DNA of 64,000 bases from Camillea tinctor. Its lineage: Eukaryota; Ascomycota; Sordariomycetes; Xylariales; Xylariaceae. A program made the translations under genes and the position numbers. Under the pieces are notes generated by a model. The model searched no databases. It was not told the DNA's origin and was given only the letters and a program-made list of their open reading frames with translations. Positions 10,286-22,077 of the stretch are shown piece by piece (the stretch's first letter is position 1; every line of letters starts with the position of its first letter). The DNA is taken from contig MU394111.1 in assembly GCA_022578605.1 (NCBI GenBank), positions 62,001 to 126,000 on the forward strand, written 5' to 3'.

Positions 10286-13200
10286 GCAAAGACATGGCTT
10301 GAACATAATAGAGCTAGCTACCTAAGTAGCTATATGCATAAGCTTGGTTGAACCCTTTGGTGGGGACAATCCGCGCACGTACAAGTTGTACTATCAGAAA
10401 CTGTACGATAAAATATCTGAGAGAAGGGGGTCATGATGGTGATGATATGGGGAAGTGGTGGTTAAGCTCACTACATCCTAGGTTTGCTGAGAGCGGTGTG
10501 CATGGATATAATGGCACCATATCTACAAATCATTAGAACTAACTCCGCTAAGAAAGATAATTGAGAGGTTCTGGCTCAAGTAAGACATGGTTTCCACGCG
10601 ATCATCATTGTCTCAATACCGGGGGTCTCAGCTGCGCGTGTGAATTCCAATATAGGTCTTACAAAATCCTTTGTGTCTACTGAGCACGAGCACGAACACG
10701 AGCATGAGCACGAGAGTACAGCTGACCACCATCTCCCCTTTCTCCTAGGTTAGTTACTTTTTACATATAGATGGGATGTTAGCAAGCAGCTCCCGGAAGT
10801 TACGGGCAAACCCTTGAAAAAGGTCAGTTCATCATGTTTATTTGACGGAGTATCTCATGTCAAATCCATCGCGTCTTCGGCCCTTCTCATGCGATTAAAA
10901 CCCGAATGACATAAGAGGCAAAAGAAATCAAAATAAAAAATTAGAATAAACTTTGCAACGTATGAGCTAGCCAAGGTTTGGACGTACCACATCTAACTGT
11001 AAAATCTGAGATCAATACTAAAAACATATTCATCTCTGGACTGGAACTCAAAACATCGGTTAACCTGCTAACCATTGGAGACGGGAAAGTCGGGGTCCGA
11101 TGTGAGAAGACGCTATACTTTGTACTAGGTGCTGGGTAAGGGGGAGGGTCTGGGCTTTGGAGAGAGTTATGATCGGCTTCTAAATAAATTCTAGAACGTA
11201 TCGAGCCTCCTCAATATATCGGACTTACACGAATAATGACCGAGCGTTTTTCCGCTTTGTGTGAATTTATGTGAATACACCTAGGATCCTCCTCCCCTGG
11301 CGCCTCTGCTGCAGGGGATTGCCTGATTTGGATATCCAACAAGGTGTGCGCATTCGCGTTACCGATTTCATACCTACACATATGTGTGAGGATGTATTAG
11401 GATATGTTAGGTTCTATGCACGTGTGGTGTAAAGTGTATGCGTACTCATATCATAGACCTACATAGGCTGGTACATATCAATACTATGTAGACTTCTAAG
11501 TAGTACGCACCTAGCCTATAGTTGGAGTTGGAGTTGGAATCAGGAATTTGGGAATTGGAGTCAATAGATAGAGCACGCTATAGGGGTATGAATAAGTAGT
11601 TGTGTTGACCTTGTGCCTCATTGGATCTAAGACAATGGCTATTCATGCAGGTAATGCGATCTGTCCGCGAGGGCCTTTCCAAACTTGTGGAACTAGATTG
11701 TGATTCTGACTGGAAGTTATCCTTTAAACCAGGTACCTACCTATGTATAGAATATCTAAAGTAAGATACCTAGATAAGGTATGCGCACTACGCTACAACT
11801 GGGGGTTCGGCTCGCCTTTCGACTCGCTATTAAACGTGGTTGTTCGACTTTCGGCTCAACCATAGCAGACCAAGCGAAGGACGAGGAAAAGAAGGGAAAA
11901 GAAAAAAAGAAAGAAAGAAAAAACAAGGGCAAAGCGTGGCCCACTTGATAGGCGGTCGATGAATAACCACCTGTGGTATAGACGAATCTGGAGGGTTACA
12001 TATTTTCTGCTGGTACTGCCACCATAAAAACTGATCAGCTCCAGGGATTGATAAGATCTCAAAAGGTTGCTGATCCATAAGTCCATTGGTTAGGTACTTG
12101 TAGGCATATGTTGTGTGCTCCAGGCGTGTAAGACGCTATTGGTTGGCTGCAGGTCTATCTATCTGCTCGTCGAATGCACGTTCTGAATGCTGGCACGCTG
12201 GGACTCGCGAAACATTGCTTTTGGAGATGGTACCATTACAGCGGGTGATAATGACAATAAAGGGGCGGTATTATCTTGTTGGCAATAGACGTGCATCTCA
12301 CCACCAGCTAATAGAGTTTTTTTATAAGTTTTTTTTTCTGACTGGTCTCCCAATATATCTTGCTAGTAGCCTTGGCGTAAAGTAAGGTAATGCCGCCGGT
12401 ATGCCGCTGTGAAGGAGAAGATGGGAGGTCAGAAGACATACCTTAGAAGGTTAAGACGGACGGGTATAGTGTTAGTAGATAACTGTGTCCCGGCTCGGTC
12501 AGACGGCGAGTGCGAAATTGAGAAGCGACCAAAATTACCTAGTATGGATAAGCAAGATTGAAAAAAGAAGAAAAATAAATAAATTTCTTATCGGATATCT
12601 TTTCCGTTTCTCTTCTTTTTCTTTTTTTCTTTTTTCTTCTTTCCTTTGTTTCATTCCCTTTTTTTCTTTGTCAGTTCTCCGCTCCCCCCCTCATAAGTAC
12701 TTAAGGTACCCTTAGTTTAGTGGAGGAGGGATAGGTAACTTCGAATTCTCGTGGAAAGAAACGGCAAGAAAAAAAAAAGTTGTTATTAAGCGGAACAAAT
12801 CTCGTCCAGGTGGATCCCAACCCCACCATCCCTCATTGACCCCGGCAATCCGGCTGCAGTATCGCATTCCCCAAGGGAAAAAAGGGGACGGCCGATGTAC
12901 CTTACGTTTTGCGGTGGCAGGCACCATTGGACATTGTAGTCCGGCCGTATTCCCGCCGATACTAGAAGATAACAGGACAAGGGCTGTAAGAGTCACTGGC
13001 AGGAGCAAGCTTGTTTTAGTGCGACATGCCCCACCACCGGTCGCTCTGTTCTCTGAGGAAGTAGAAACTAAACTTTCATCGCCCTCCGTCGACTTTTCGA
13101 CCCTCAAAGTCTGGCACACATCATTACATACTTAGACTGCGTGCATCGTCATCACCGCCACCAGCTTTTTGTTTCTACAAATTTTTTTTTTTCTTCTTCT

Positions 13201-13329
13201 TCGTCTTTTTTCTTTTCTTTCGAGTTGTTCTGCCTTTACTACTGAAGAATTCGTCTCACAAAAACAAAGCAAAACATTTTTAATTTAACTAACGGCCATT
13301 CTTTGCCGTTACACTGTCGTCTATATGAT
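10286..13329. other. Long intergenic region
   Basis: About 3 kb with no gene I can support. A short degenerate tandem of ACGAGC-type hexamers lies near 10685-10715, GGAGTT units near 11525-11540, and long pyrimidine tracts near 12590-12690 and 13180-13230. The last of these probably lies in the promoter or leader of the kinase gene. A 99-codon frame at 12836-13135 could be an upstream exon or leader ORF of that gene, but I cannot show it. Confidence 0.5.
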
Positions 13330-16238
13330 ATGACGGCGCCAATCACGATGGAGGAGAGACCTAGCAAACAGCCGCTGCCGCAAAGTAAGTGTTATTATTA
13401 TTATTATTATTGTTGTTATATACTTATTTACTTACGATGACATGATATATCTAACCTACCTAACCTACCACATGACAGACAACCCTTCTTTTTTCTTCCC
13501 TTTTTCTTTCCTTTTTCCTTTTCCTTTCTTCTCATTGTTTGATCACGCTCACTAAACCCCACTTCGCTATTGTCTTGAATCTGAGTCTGCGTCTTGCATC
13601 TTGCGTCTGGCGTCTGCGCAAACCTCTTTGTGTGATTACATTTCTAATGCTTCTGTTTTCGTCCATCCAGGCACTTCCAACAACAATAACACATCCGACC
13701 ATCCCGATGGCTACCTTAAGCCCCCCGAGCGCACTCCCGCCGTGCGCTTTGCATCCACCGTCGACGAGATCGAGCCGCCGCCCCAACAATCACCACCTAG
13801 TTCTGAGGTGCGAAGAGGTAGTTCTGCCACCCCTGAGCAGATCAAGGCCTTGACCGACTCGCTCCATGGCGCTAGTCTCCAGGAACAACGCATGAAAAAT
13901 TACTCCTTCGAACCCTTCTCACTTCCCGCTTCAAGGGTACGTTAATGTCCACTGTGACGGTTGGTCACACTCTTTTCCCTGGTCTTTCTCTTTGTTTGTT
14001 GGGATTGAGTGCGTAATGCGCACATCAACATCCGTGACAGCCCTGACTACAACGCCCCCCTGCTTTCAGCGAATCATTTCTCTATATGTCGATGTTTCTA
14101 CCTTACTACTAAACGGCGGGGTGTTTATACTCTGCTAGCTGGTGGGGGAGACCTATCTGTGTATTGCTTTTTTGTTTGCCGATGCTGCGTCTTCGCTGTT
14201 TCGAACTACGGGGGGTTTGCATGAAGCTAATGAAATGCTCCTAGGCTCAATCAAATGACACCTCGGCCAGCGCAACTCCACAGCTCAGTCATAGTCCCAT
14301 GGGCCCACGATCGCCGCGCTTGACTCCCAGGACACCCGACCTTGCGTCGCCCCCGTTAACACCTGCCGGGACCTTGGCGGTAGAGTCAGCTACCAAGGGC
14401 GCAAAGTCGGAGAATGGTTCTCTATCTGATGGAGGCTTTAACTCTCAGGCCATAACCCCGCAAGCTTCAGGGCAAGAGTCGATGCCAGCTTCTCCCCGGA
14501 TTGGTCTTCCCCACCGTCCGGCTTCTACGGACTATTTTACCCAGCGGTCGAAAGGAACGGACGACAAGGACGGCGGCTCCCGCTCTCACCGGAGAGGCAT
14601 GTTTAGTATCGGTGCTGGCGGCCAATCCCTCCCGGCATCTCGGGAGTCGAGCCCGTCTAGGTTCCGGGCTTCCCAGTTCTACTCGAGGCCTTTTACCCCG
14701 CAAGGAGATGTCAATGATCCCTACGCCGCCAGCAAGCGGCCAGCGCCCACCAAGATAACGACCAACATTGATCAGAGATTCGTCTTTTCTAGGAAAAAGA
14801 AACTTGCCTCTCCATCGGCTTCCTCGACCAGCTTGTCTTCCAAGCTCGACGGCCGGGAAAAGCGGCATTCCGGGCTTTTCGGGTCTAAGAACCGGGGTAG
14901 TGACCTCCATCAGACAGGGACAGACTCGACGACGAATAGCCACCAAGGATCAATGTCGGACTTGCGGAGGTTTTTCAAGGTCGGCGCCAGCCATAAGACC
15001 AAGAAGTCTTCGTCACCTGCACCACAGAGATTGAGGATGTCCGAGGCAGCTGCAAAATCCAACCCTCGAGTACCGTTTGCTGATGATCATGGTCTGTCGT
15101 CCAAGTACGGTAAAATTGGCCGGGTGCTTGGATCGGGCGCTGGTGGTTCAGTAAAGCTTATGAGGAGGAACGAAGATAACACGGTATTTGCTGTTAAGGA
15201 ATTCCGACCTCGGCATTCGTACGAGACCGAGAAGGAGTACGTCAAGAAACTAACGGCTGAATTCTGCGTCGGCTCCGCTCTTCACCACGGCAACATTATC
15301 GAGACGCTCGACATCGTCCAGGAGAAGGGGAAGTGGTACGAAGTTATGGAATACGCGCCTTACGATCTTTTCGCCATCGTAATGACCGGCAAGATGACCA
15401 AGCCTGAAATTACGTGTTGTTTTCTGCAAATACTTAGTGGAGTAACCTATCTTCACAGCTCAGGTCTGGCCCATCGCGATTTGAAGCTGGACAACGTGGT
15501 CGTTAGTGAGTTTGGTATTATGAAGATCATCGATTTTGGAAGTGCCCACGTTTTCAAGTATCCCTTTGAAAGCGAAATAGTTTTAGCAAGTGGTAAGTGG
15601 AAAAGTCTACCTTCTAGGGTCATGAATTAACTAATATCTGTCAAGGTGTCGTTGGCTCGGATCCATATCTCGCTCCAGAGGTCTACGATGAGCGCAAGTA
15701 CGATCCGCAGGCAGTGGATATCTGGTCTCTCGCCATCATCTTCTGTTGCATGTCACTGAGAAGGTTTCCATGGAAGGTGCCGCGTCTGTCAGATAATTCA
15801 TACAAACTCTTTGCGGCAGAGCCTACTCCCGGCCATGATCCCAAAAAGTTGATCCTACCATCGAGATCGACCACCGACCTCACAGACACGCCACAGCGAG
15901 ACATATTCCCAGAAGATGTCCCGAAGCATCATCATCACAGCAAACCCGAGGAATCGTCCACCACGGCGTCGGATGGTAATAACACTTCAGAACGGAAAGA
16001 GCAGCAGAAAGAAGTTATCCGGGGGCCGTGGCGGCTTCTTCGGCTGCTTCCCAGGGAAAGTAGGCATATCATCGGAAGGATGTTGACGATTGACCCTAAG
16101 GAACGGGCCAAGATGGATGAAATACTGGAAGAGCCTTGGGTGTCTGACTCGGTCATCTGCAGGCAGGTTGGCCCTGGACAAGTCGTCCAAGCAGATGATC
16201 ATACGCATGTTCTTGAACCTCCAGCCCCGGCTAAATAG
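13330..16238 (+). CDS. HAL/SAT4-type serine/threonine protein kinase
   Basis: Four exons (13330-13384, 13671-13936, 14245-15592, 15646-16238) join in frame to 753 aa. The first ~390 residues are Ser/Pro/Arg-rich and probably disordered. The kinase domain follows: glycine loop [12 protein letters not shown] near residue 400, catalytic HRDLKLDN near 517, DFGSA, then [14 protein letters not shown] and the long [20 protein letters not shown] segment. These last motifs are typical of the fungal NPR1/HAL5 subfamily (Sat4, Hal5), which controls cation transport and nutrient permeases at the plasma membrane. Regulation of monovalent-cation uptake is therefore an inference. The first two introns are long for this window (286 and 308 nt); the first contains a TTA/TTG trinucleotide run. 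A long pyrimidine-rich leader precedes the start. Confidence 0.9.
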
Positions 16239-16854
16239 GAAACGGAGGCAGAGGAAGAGCAAGGTGGACTTTCATAGCATTACTATTATAATTGGAGAGT
16301 TGTGACAGAAGGATATTATCATCATTACTTGGCGCTCATGGTAAGGTTGTCTTTTCTCGTGTTTTGACTAGTAAAGTCAGGAAAGCGGCAGTGGTGCAAA
16401 CCAAATACACATAGGGTTATAAAGGCATAGATCATTATGAAAAATTTAACTGTCCATAGAGATTTCGAGTAATTTACTTTTGCACCCTTGAGAATATAAA
16501 TCATTATGGTGCACCACTTAACCTATATGAGTTGATTACCTTAGGTACTGACTTCCAATATGAGATCAACCGGAGCTGTCGGACATGCCCCTTTACACTA
16601 AGAAGTAGGATCTCTAAGCGGGCTGGCGGGGTAGGTACCTCCAGCTACCTGCCCCGCCTAGTGTACATACTATGTAAGTAGAACCTAACCTAGGTAGGTA
16701 CATGTAAGCCCTTCCATAGGGTTCCACTAAACCCGGGCCAATGGATCACCGGGCATGTCCCGGGGGTCCAGTTCAAGTTTGGATCTCAATCGTGCTGTAA
16801 GCATTCGGAACCGGAAAATGTTCGGATTATAAAAAAAGGGTTGGCGGGTCCAGT

Positions 16855-16862
16855 GAATCTTC
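16855..16862. promoter_or_regulatory. Candidate heat-shock element upstream of hsp10
   Basis: GAATCTTC is a perfect pair of inverted nGAAn units (GAA-2-TTC), followed after two bases by a near-unit AAG. It lies about 165 bp upstream of the Hsp10 start codon. Hsf1 sites have this form and Hsp10 genes are classic Hsf1 targets. A single pair also occurs by chance, so confidence is moderate. Confidence 0.4.
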
Positions 16863-16931
16863 TAAAGCTTTCCAAATGATCTGCGCTTGTGATAGCTTCA
16901 GCTATTTTTTTCTTTCTTTTTTTTTTCTCGA

Positions 16932-16939
16932 TATATAAA
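16932..16939 (+). promoter_or_regulatory. Candidate TATA box of hsp10
   Basis: TATATAAA lies about 90 bp upstream of the Hsp10 start codon, at a sensible distance for a fungal promoter and downstream of the candidate heat-shock element. Confidence 0.4.
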
Positions 16940-17025
16940 TTTTTAGACCAAGTCTTTCCCAACTTTCCGTACCACCAATTACCTCCCACTCATATTCTAG
17001 ATAACATATACCAACACCATCAAAA

Positions 17026-17737
17026 ATGGTAAGTCAATTGCTTCAGCAAATCCTTCATGGAGGTCCGAATCGCCACATATTTCTTGTCTAGAGTTATATG
17101 CGCCTAGGCGCTTTTCTCTGCCTTGAATATTTGCGCGGTCTCCTCGCTCCAAAGCTGAGACAGTGTCACTAACCCTTCTGTACAATGGATAGGCCACCTC
17201 TATCCGATCTATCAAGTCCCTCGTCCCTCTCCTGGACCGTGTTCTGGTGCAGCGTATCAAGGCTGAGGCCAAGACTGCCGGCGGCATCTTCCTGCCCGAA
17301 TCTAGCGTCAAGGAGCTCAACGAGGCTAAGGTCCTGGCTGTCGGCCCCGGTGCTCTAAGCAAGGAGGGCACCCGCGTGCCCATGGGTGTCGCAGCCGGCG
17401 ACCGAGTGCTCATTCCTCAGGTAAGGATCTAAAAGAAAAAGATAATAGCATTCTTGTTGCGCGCGCGCACATGGCATCTTTCCGAGAGCGGCGGCGCAAC
17501 GACACCCGTTATGATCAAACATCCTAGGTATCAATGGCTAACCGGGTATCACAGTTCGGCGGTTCTCCCGTAAAGGTCGGCGAGGAGGAGTTCCACCTAT
17601 TCCGCGACAGCGAGTAAGTTTAGTCCTGATCCCCCTACCATCTTATACACGGCGCTATCAACTTATTTCTATGTTCTTTCCCTTTCAAACTAACACGGAT
17701 GACCCCTACTAGGATCTTGGCCAAGATCAACGAATAA
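17026..17737 (+). CDS. hsp10: Mitochondrial 10 kDa heat-shock protein (co-chaperonin Hsp10/GroES)
   Basis: Four exons (17026-17028, 17193-17420, 17555-17613, 17713-17737) give 104 aa, the normal length for the family. The first exon holds only the ATG, followed directly by a GTAAGT donor. The protein has the GroES beta-barrel signature: PLLDRVLVQRI near the N-terminus, the mobile loop AKTAGGIFLPES that touches Hsp60, VLAVGPG, and the C-terminal EEFHLFRDSEILAKI. It caps the Hsp60 ring in the mitochondrial matrix and assists folding of imported proteins. Mitochondrial Hsp10 keeps its targeting information in the mature N-terminus, so no cleavable presequence is expected. The upstream candidate heat-shock element fits stress induction. 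Confidence 0.95.
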
Positions 17738-19930
17738 GATACCCTCCTACCTAACTCTCAACACGCCTACGAATTTCACGACGTCAATTGTACTATTTAG
17801 CATGTACCAATGTATGATATACAAACCCGAAAAAAGCATAAAATAAAGAATCAAACTGGAGGGGAGCAGGGGAGTATATGAAAAGGGGAATCGATGGATG
17901 GACGGGATAGGGTTTGGAGGAGGAGACGGGTACCCTTTGCATAGAGCGATATCTAATCCCGACCCCAGGAGACGACACCAAATTAAGCTCAAGCGATAGG
18001 AAAAAGGGGTAGGCTTTGGTTCTCTTATGGGACAAAAAGTCACTTCTACTATGAGGAAAGGTCCTTAAGACGTAATTCAATCTCAACTCTTTCCCGTGAT
18101 AAAATCTTCATCTCTCCTCCTTTTTCTCTACATCGCTTCTTTTTTTTCCAGGTGCGAATAAACTGGCCATTTATGATTAATCGTCTCCTATCTGGAATAC
18201 AATTTGTTGCAACATACCCTCTATATCAGATAGGGGAAATTATCGTTATTGCGAAAGCTTTGCCCTCTTTCAGTAAGTCGCTTTCAATGGGGGGTGATGG
18301 GGAACATCTAACCTAACCTTCGAGGTAGAGGGTCATTTTTCATCTTTCATATGTGAGGGGGAAGGCAGGGTGTCAACTGTTTTCACCGAGATCTAGATTC
18401 AGGGACCAGGGGAGTTAAGGGATAAGCAAGCCGGAATAAGATGCGGATAGCCGCAGTTGAGAGATGCATAGGGGAACCCCCAAAAGGGGGGGTGAGAAGT
18501 ATTTTCTCCAATCGGAGACTCTCCTTTTTTAAAATCATCCATGGGATGATGAAACGAAGAGCCAGCCCTGGGCCGCGGGGAGAGTCAAGAAACAAACGAA
18601 CGCAGCTGATAAGTTTTTCATCCGATGCCATTTCTATTAACTTGACGCCTTTAATTATTGGCTTAACTTGGCTGCCTCTTTGTATGGCTAACGCGCAAAA
18701 AACGAAACGAAACAAAACAGAAAAGGGGGACCGAGGGACCGAGGGGGCTTGCATTCGGAATTGTAACGACCAATACAAGTCGCCTTGGCTTTGGAGGAGG
18801 GATGGCCTAGACGGCGGTCTCGTGGTATTATAAGCGTAAGGCGACTCGCTCAAGCCGCCGCCAAGCACGAAGAAAACCAAAGAGCACTTTGATTTATCTA
18901 TACATTAAGGGGGCCGAACATATGATATGTACGCTTTGTTAGTATAGATACACTTTACACAATTATCATGAAACAAAATTCCCGCGGGCTTAACGAGCTT
19001 TTTATCCTCCCTAGTCCGTATACGAGGTAGTTATTGTAGGTAAAATAACTGGCGTAGAAGAATGTATGACATTTGTTCCTTCAAACTTATCTTGTAAGCG
19101 AATCAAGAGAAAGAGTAAGGAAAAAACTGTAAAATAAAATAGAATAATAATAACAATAAGAAGTGTATAGACCTAGAGGTGAACGTGACCTCAAGTGTAG
19201 AAGTTAGTAAGATGTAAGTTGGTTGGTTTTGTTTGCGCTTTATCATCCCCGAGTCCATCGCGTTCCTTGCATTCAAGGTATCACGCGCGACTATATCGTG
19301 GCCGAGAGCCAAGACTCTACTTGCTTGCTTGCTCACTATAAGTGTATTTCACATATGGTGTTGTGTTGTACAAAGGGAAATTATCAAAGCCTTTATTCTC
19401 TCTACCACCCCCTTTCGGGGTCTCACGTTTCTTCGGATGAAAATAAATACTTAATACATGTTCCTCCATTGTTCCTCCTTTTCTTGCAGATAAACTCAGT
19501 ATCTCTATTCTTGTTCCTTGTATTTTTCTTTAACGAGCTGGCTATCACTGAGCGCAACCACCAACACGCCCTCGTTACTTTCACTCATTTATCTTGACTA
19601 CTTCGTTTCTTCATCAGTCCATTCATTCACTCGCGTCCTTACTACAGGTCGTGACCAAACGTTCTTTTCATTTGCAGGCATTCGAGGTCGACAACAAACT
19701 ATCGTTCTTGTATTTATGTACAGTTACCGAAGCGCGCCGAGCACGCTTCGTTGATCAACAATATCTCAAGCTTTTGCTTGCTGTGTGCCCTATATGTCCA
19801 CCTGGCCTCCTGTCCTTCTTTCCTACATATAGAAAGGAATATTTTTCTCTCTTCCTAGTATGTCTCCCAAGAAAAAATTCCCATATAACAACATCGGGCG
19901 ACGGACAATACTAACGACGACAGCAACATT
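17738..19930. other. Intergenic, no convincing gene
   Basis: Roughly 2.2 kb. Frames of 130-165 codons exist on opposite strands at 18383-18880, but they overlap each other, have no recognisable motifs and no supporting splice pattern, so I do not call them. The right end should contain the LPMO promoter. Confidence 0.45.
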
Positions 19931-21302
19931 ATGGAGCGCGTTAGTCGGTTGTTCTTTATCTTCTTGAGCCTGGCCCTGGTGGCCTCTTTTCTTCCAACTG
20001 CAAATGCGCATACCATTTTCACTACCCTCTTCGTCAACGATGTGTCCCAGGGCGACGGGACTTGTGTTCGGATGAACACAGATCCTCAGCACTGCACCAG
20101 TCCGATTCCTAGCGTGACGAGTGACGACATGGCCTGTGGTAAGTAACCTAGAGAGCGCATGGCAGTAGGGGTTCAAAGCGAGGGAGGTCCACGGATGCGC
20201 TGACATGTGTGAATCACAAACAGGTATAAGCGGCGAGCAACCCGTCCCATTCACGTGTCCCGCCCCCGTGGGCGCAAAGCTCACCTTCCAGTTCCGCCTG
20301 TGGGCCGACGCGGAGCAACCGGGCGTCATTGACATCTCGCACAAAGGTACGTAAAACCCTGCCCCCTTACTTACCTCCTCCCCCCCTATCTACCCACGTG
20401 AATATATCACGAACAACCAATCGCATATACGAAACCCCCACTTACCCCGACCCCTTTACATAGGACCCTGCGCCGTCTACGCCAAGCAAATAAGCAACAT
20501 GTCCACGGACGCGGCCGCGGGCCCGGGCTGGTTCAAGCTGTGGGACTCGGGTTACGACGCGGACGCGGGCAAGTGGTGCACGGAGAAGCTGATCGACAGC
20601 GGGGGTCTGCTGTCCATCGCCGTGCCCGACTCGCTGCCCGCGGGCAGCAGCTGGCTCTTCCGGCCCGAGCTGCTGGCCCTGCACAACGCCGCCGCCGGGG
20701 ACCCGCAGTTCTACGTCGGCTGCGCGCAGGTGTACATCGCCGCCTCCTCCTCCGACACCTCCACCCCGGACCCGGGCCTGCTCGCCCTCCCCGCCGGCAA
20801 AAGCGTCAGTATACCGGGGTACCTCGACGCGTCGGACCCGGGCCTCGCATTCAACATCTACACGCCTTCGTTTCCGTACCCGATGCCGGGGCCCTCCGTC
20901 TACATTCCCCCATCCCCACCATCCTCCCCCTCCTCTCCCCCATCCCTCCAAACCCTGCCCGCCACCCTCGTTCCCTCCCCAAAGACCTACCTCATAAAAA
21001 ACGCCAACTGGATCGGCCGCGAGGTGCCCGCCTACAGCAGCGAGGACGGGTGCTGGGCCGCGTCGGAGCTCTGCTGGGGCCGCGCGGGGGCGTGCTACGA
21101 GGCCGCGCCGCCGACGGGCAGCGCCAACTGCCGCGTGTGGGAGGCGCGGTGCGAGGAGATCCAGGACGCGTGCGCGGGGGGCGATTTCGCGGGGCCGCCG
21201 AACGCGGGGAAGAGGCTCGAGAGCGAGGAGCCCGCGCCCCCCGAGGCGGGGGACATACCGCCTGCGGTGAACGTAGCAGCGGCGGGGGAGGAGGAGGATT
21301 AA
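19931..21302 (+). CDS. Secreted AA9 lytic polysaccharide monooxygenase
   Basis: Three exons (19931-20138, 20224-20346, 20464-21302) give 389 aa. A 26-residue signal peptide ends NANA-type (PTANA) just before His27, which becomes the N-terminal copper-binding histidine. The second copper histidine is in SHKGPCAVY, and the axial tyrosine with its conserved glutamine is in YVGCAQVYI. These three features define a catalytically competent AA9 enzyme that cleaves cellulose or related glucans oxidatively outside the cell. The catalytic domain runs to about residue 235. A Ser/Pro-rich linker follows, then a Cys-rich C-terminal module (six cysteines between CWAASELCW and CAGG) instead of a CBM1. The last exon is strikingly GC-rich. 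Neighbouring genes are unrelated housekeeping genes, so this is not part of a visible cellulase cluster. Confidence 0.93.
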
Positions 21303-22077
21303 GGGAGGGGCCGGGCCGGTGGATGATTGCTAGTTATGGTTTTTCTTTTATTCTCGTGGTGGGGAATGAAGGGGGAGGTATGGGAGAAGACATGAGGTGA
21401 ATATGAAATGAATCTCTAAAAGTAAAAGGGGGGGGGGGGGGCTTGGATTCAGAGTTGAAGGTGTTCCCATGCTGGAAAAATGTATGAAATGTTCACTTCC
21501 TTTCAATAGAATCAGAAACAGGAACCTGAGAACCCAGTGTCCCACGTATGGTATTGGCAGATACCCATTTCCCAACAATTGCGTGATACAGATCCTTATT
21601 ATTGATTCTCATTGACAAATTCAGACGTGTGTGAAGTAATCCGCCTAAATTGAGAAAAAAGGGGATGTAAAAAATGAGATGTGATATCACAAAATTATTC
21701 AAGGAGAGCACATCCATAGGTAAGGTCGGAGCAGATCACTGAATAATGTACATTTATCTACCTAATCTAGGCAATTTACCTGATACCGACTTTTTAATAG
21801 TACAAAATAACGTGCAAGCTAATAGCATCTGTATGGGGGTCTCGTAGCTCATCATTAGAACGCCTTCCAGCAAATTCAAAGCGTAACTAGTAATCCAGTG
21901 TATCTTGTCGGGAGAACCTAGAGGCCAATAGTATAGATATGTAGCGCTATGAATCAAGACAAAGAGTTCGCGCGAGGTTAATAAATCGACGATGGCGGAA
22001 AACTTAGTAGCAACCATGCAAATTGACTATCGTATATCTCATAAAGTCATCATTATAAATCAACAAGTGTTCATGTC
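21303..22077. other. Intergenic between convergent LPMO and PARP genes
   Basis: No gene. It holds the 3' ends of both genes and a run of 14 G at 21428-21441, a plausible place for assembly length error. Confidence 0.6.

Larger units (their letters stand above)
16239..17025. other. Intergenic, contains the hsp10 promoter
   Basis: No gene. The right half holds a candidate heat-shock element and a TATA box, listed separately. Repeated ACCTA/TAGGT words occur near 16630-16710. Confidence 0.6.

Noticed and set aside
12836..13135. 99-codon plus-strand frame upstream of the kinase gene
   Set aside because: Could be a leader ORF, but no motif or splice junction connects it to the kinase.
18383..18880. 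165-codon minus-strand and 130-codon plus-strand frames
   Set aside because: They overlap each other, have no family motifs, no splice extension and no initiation context.
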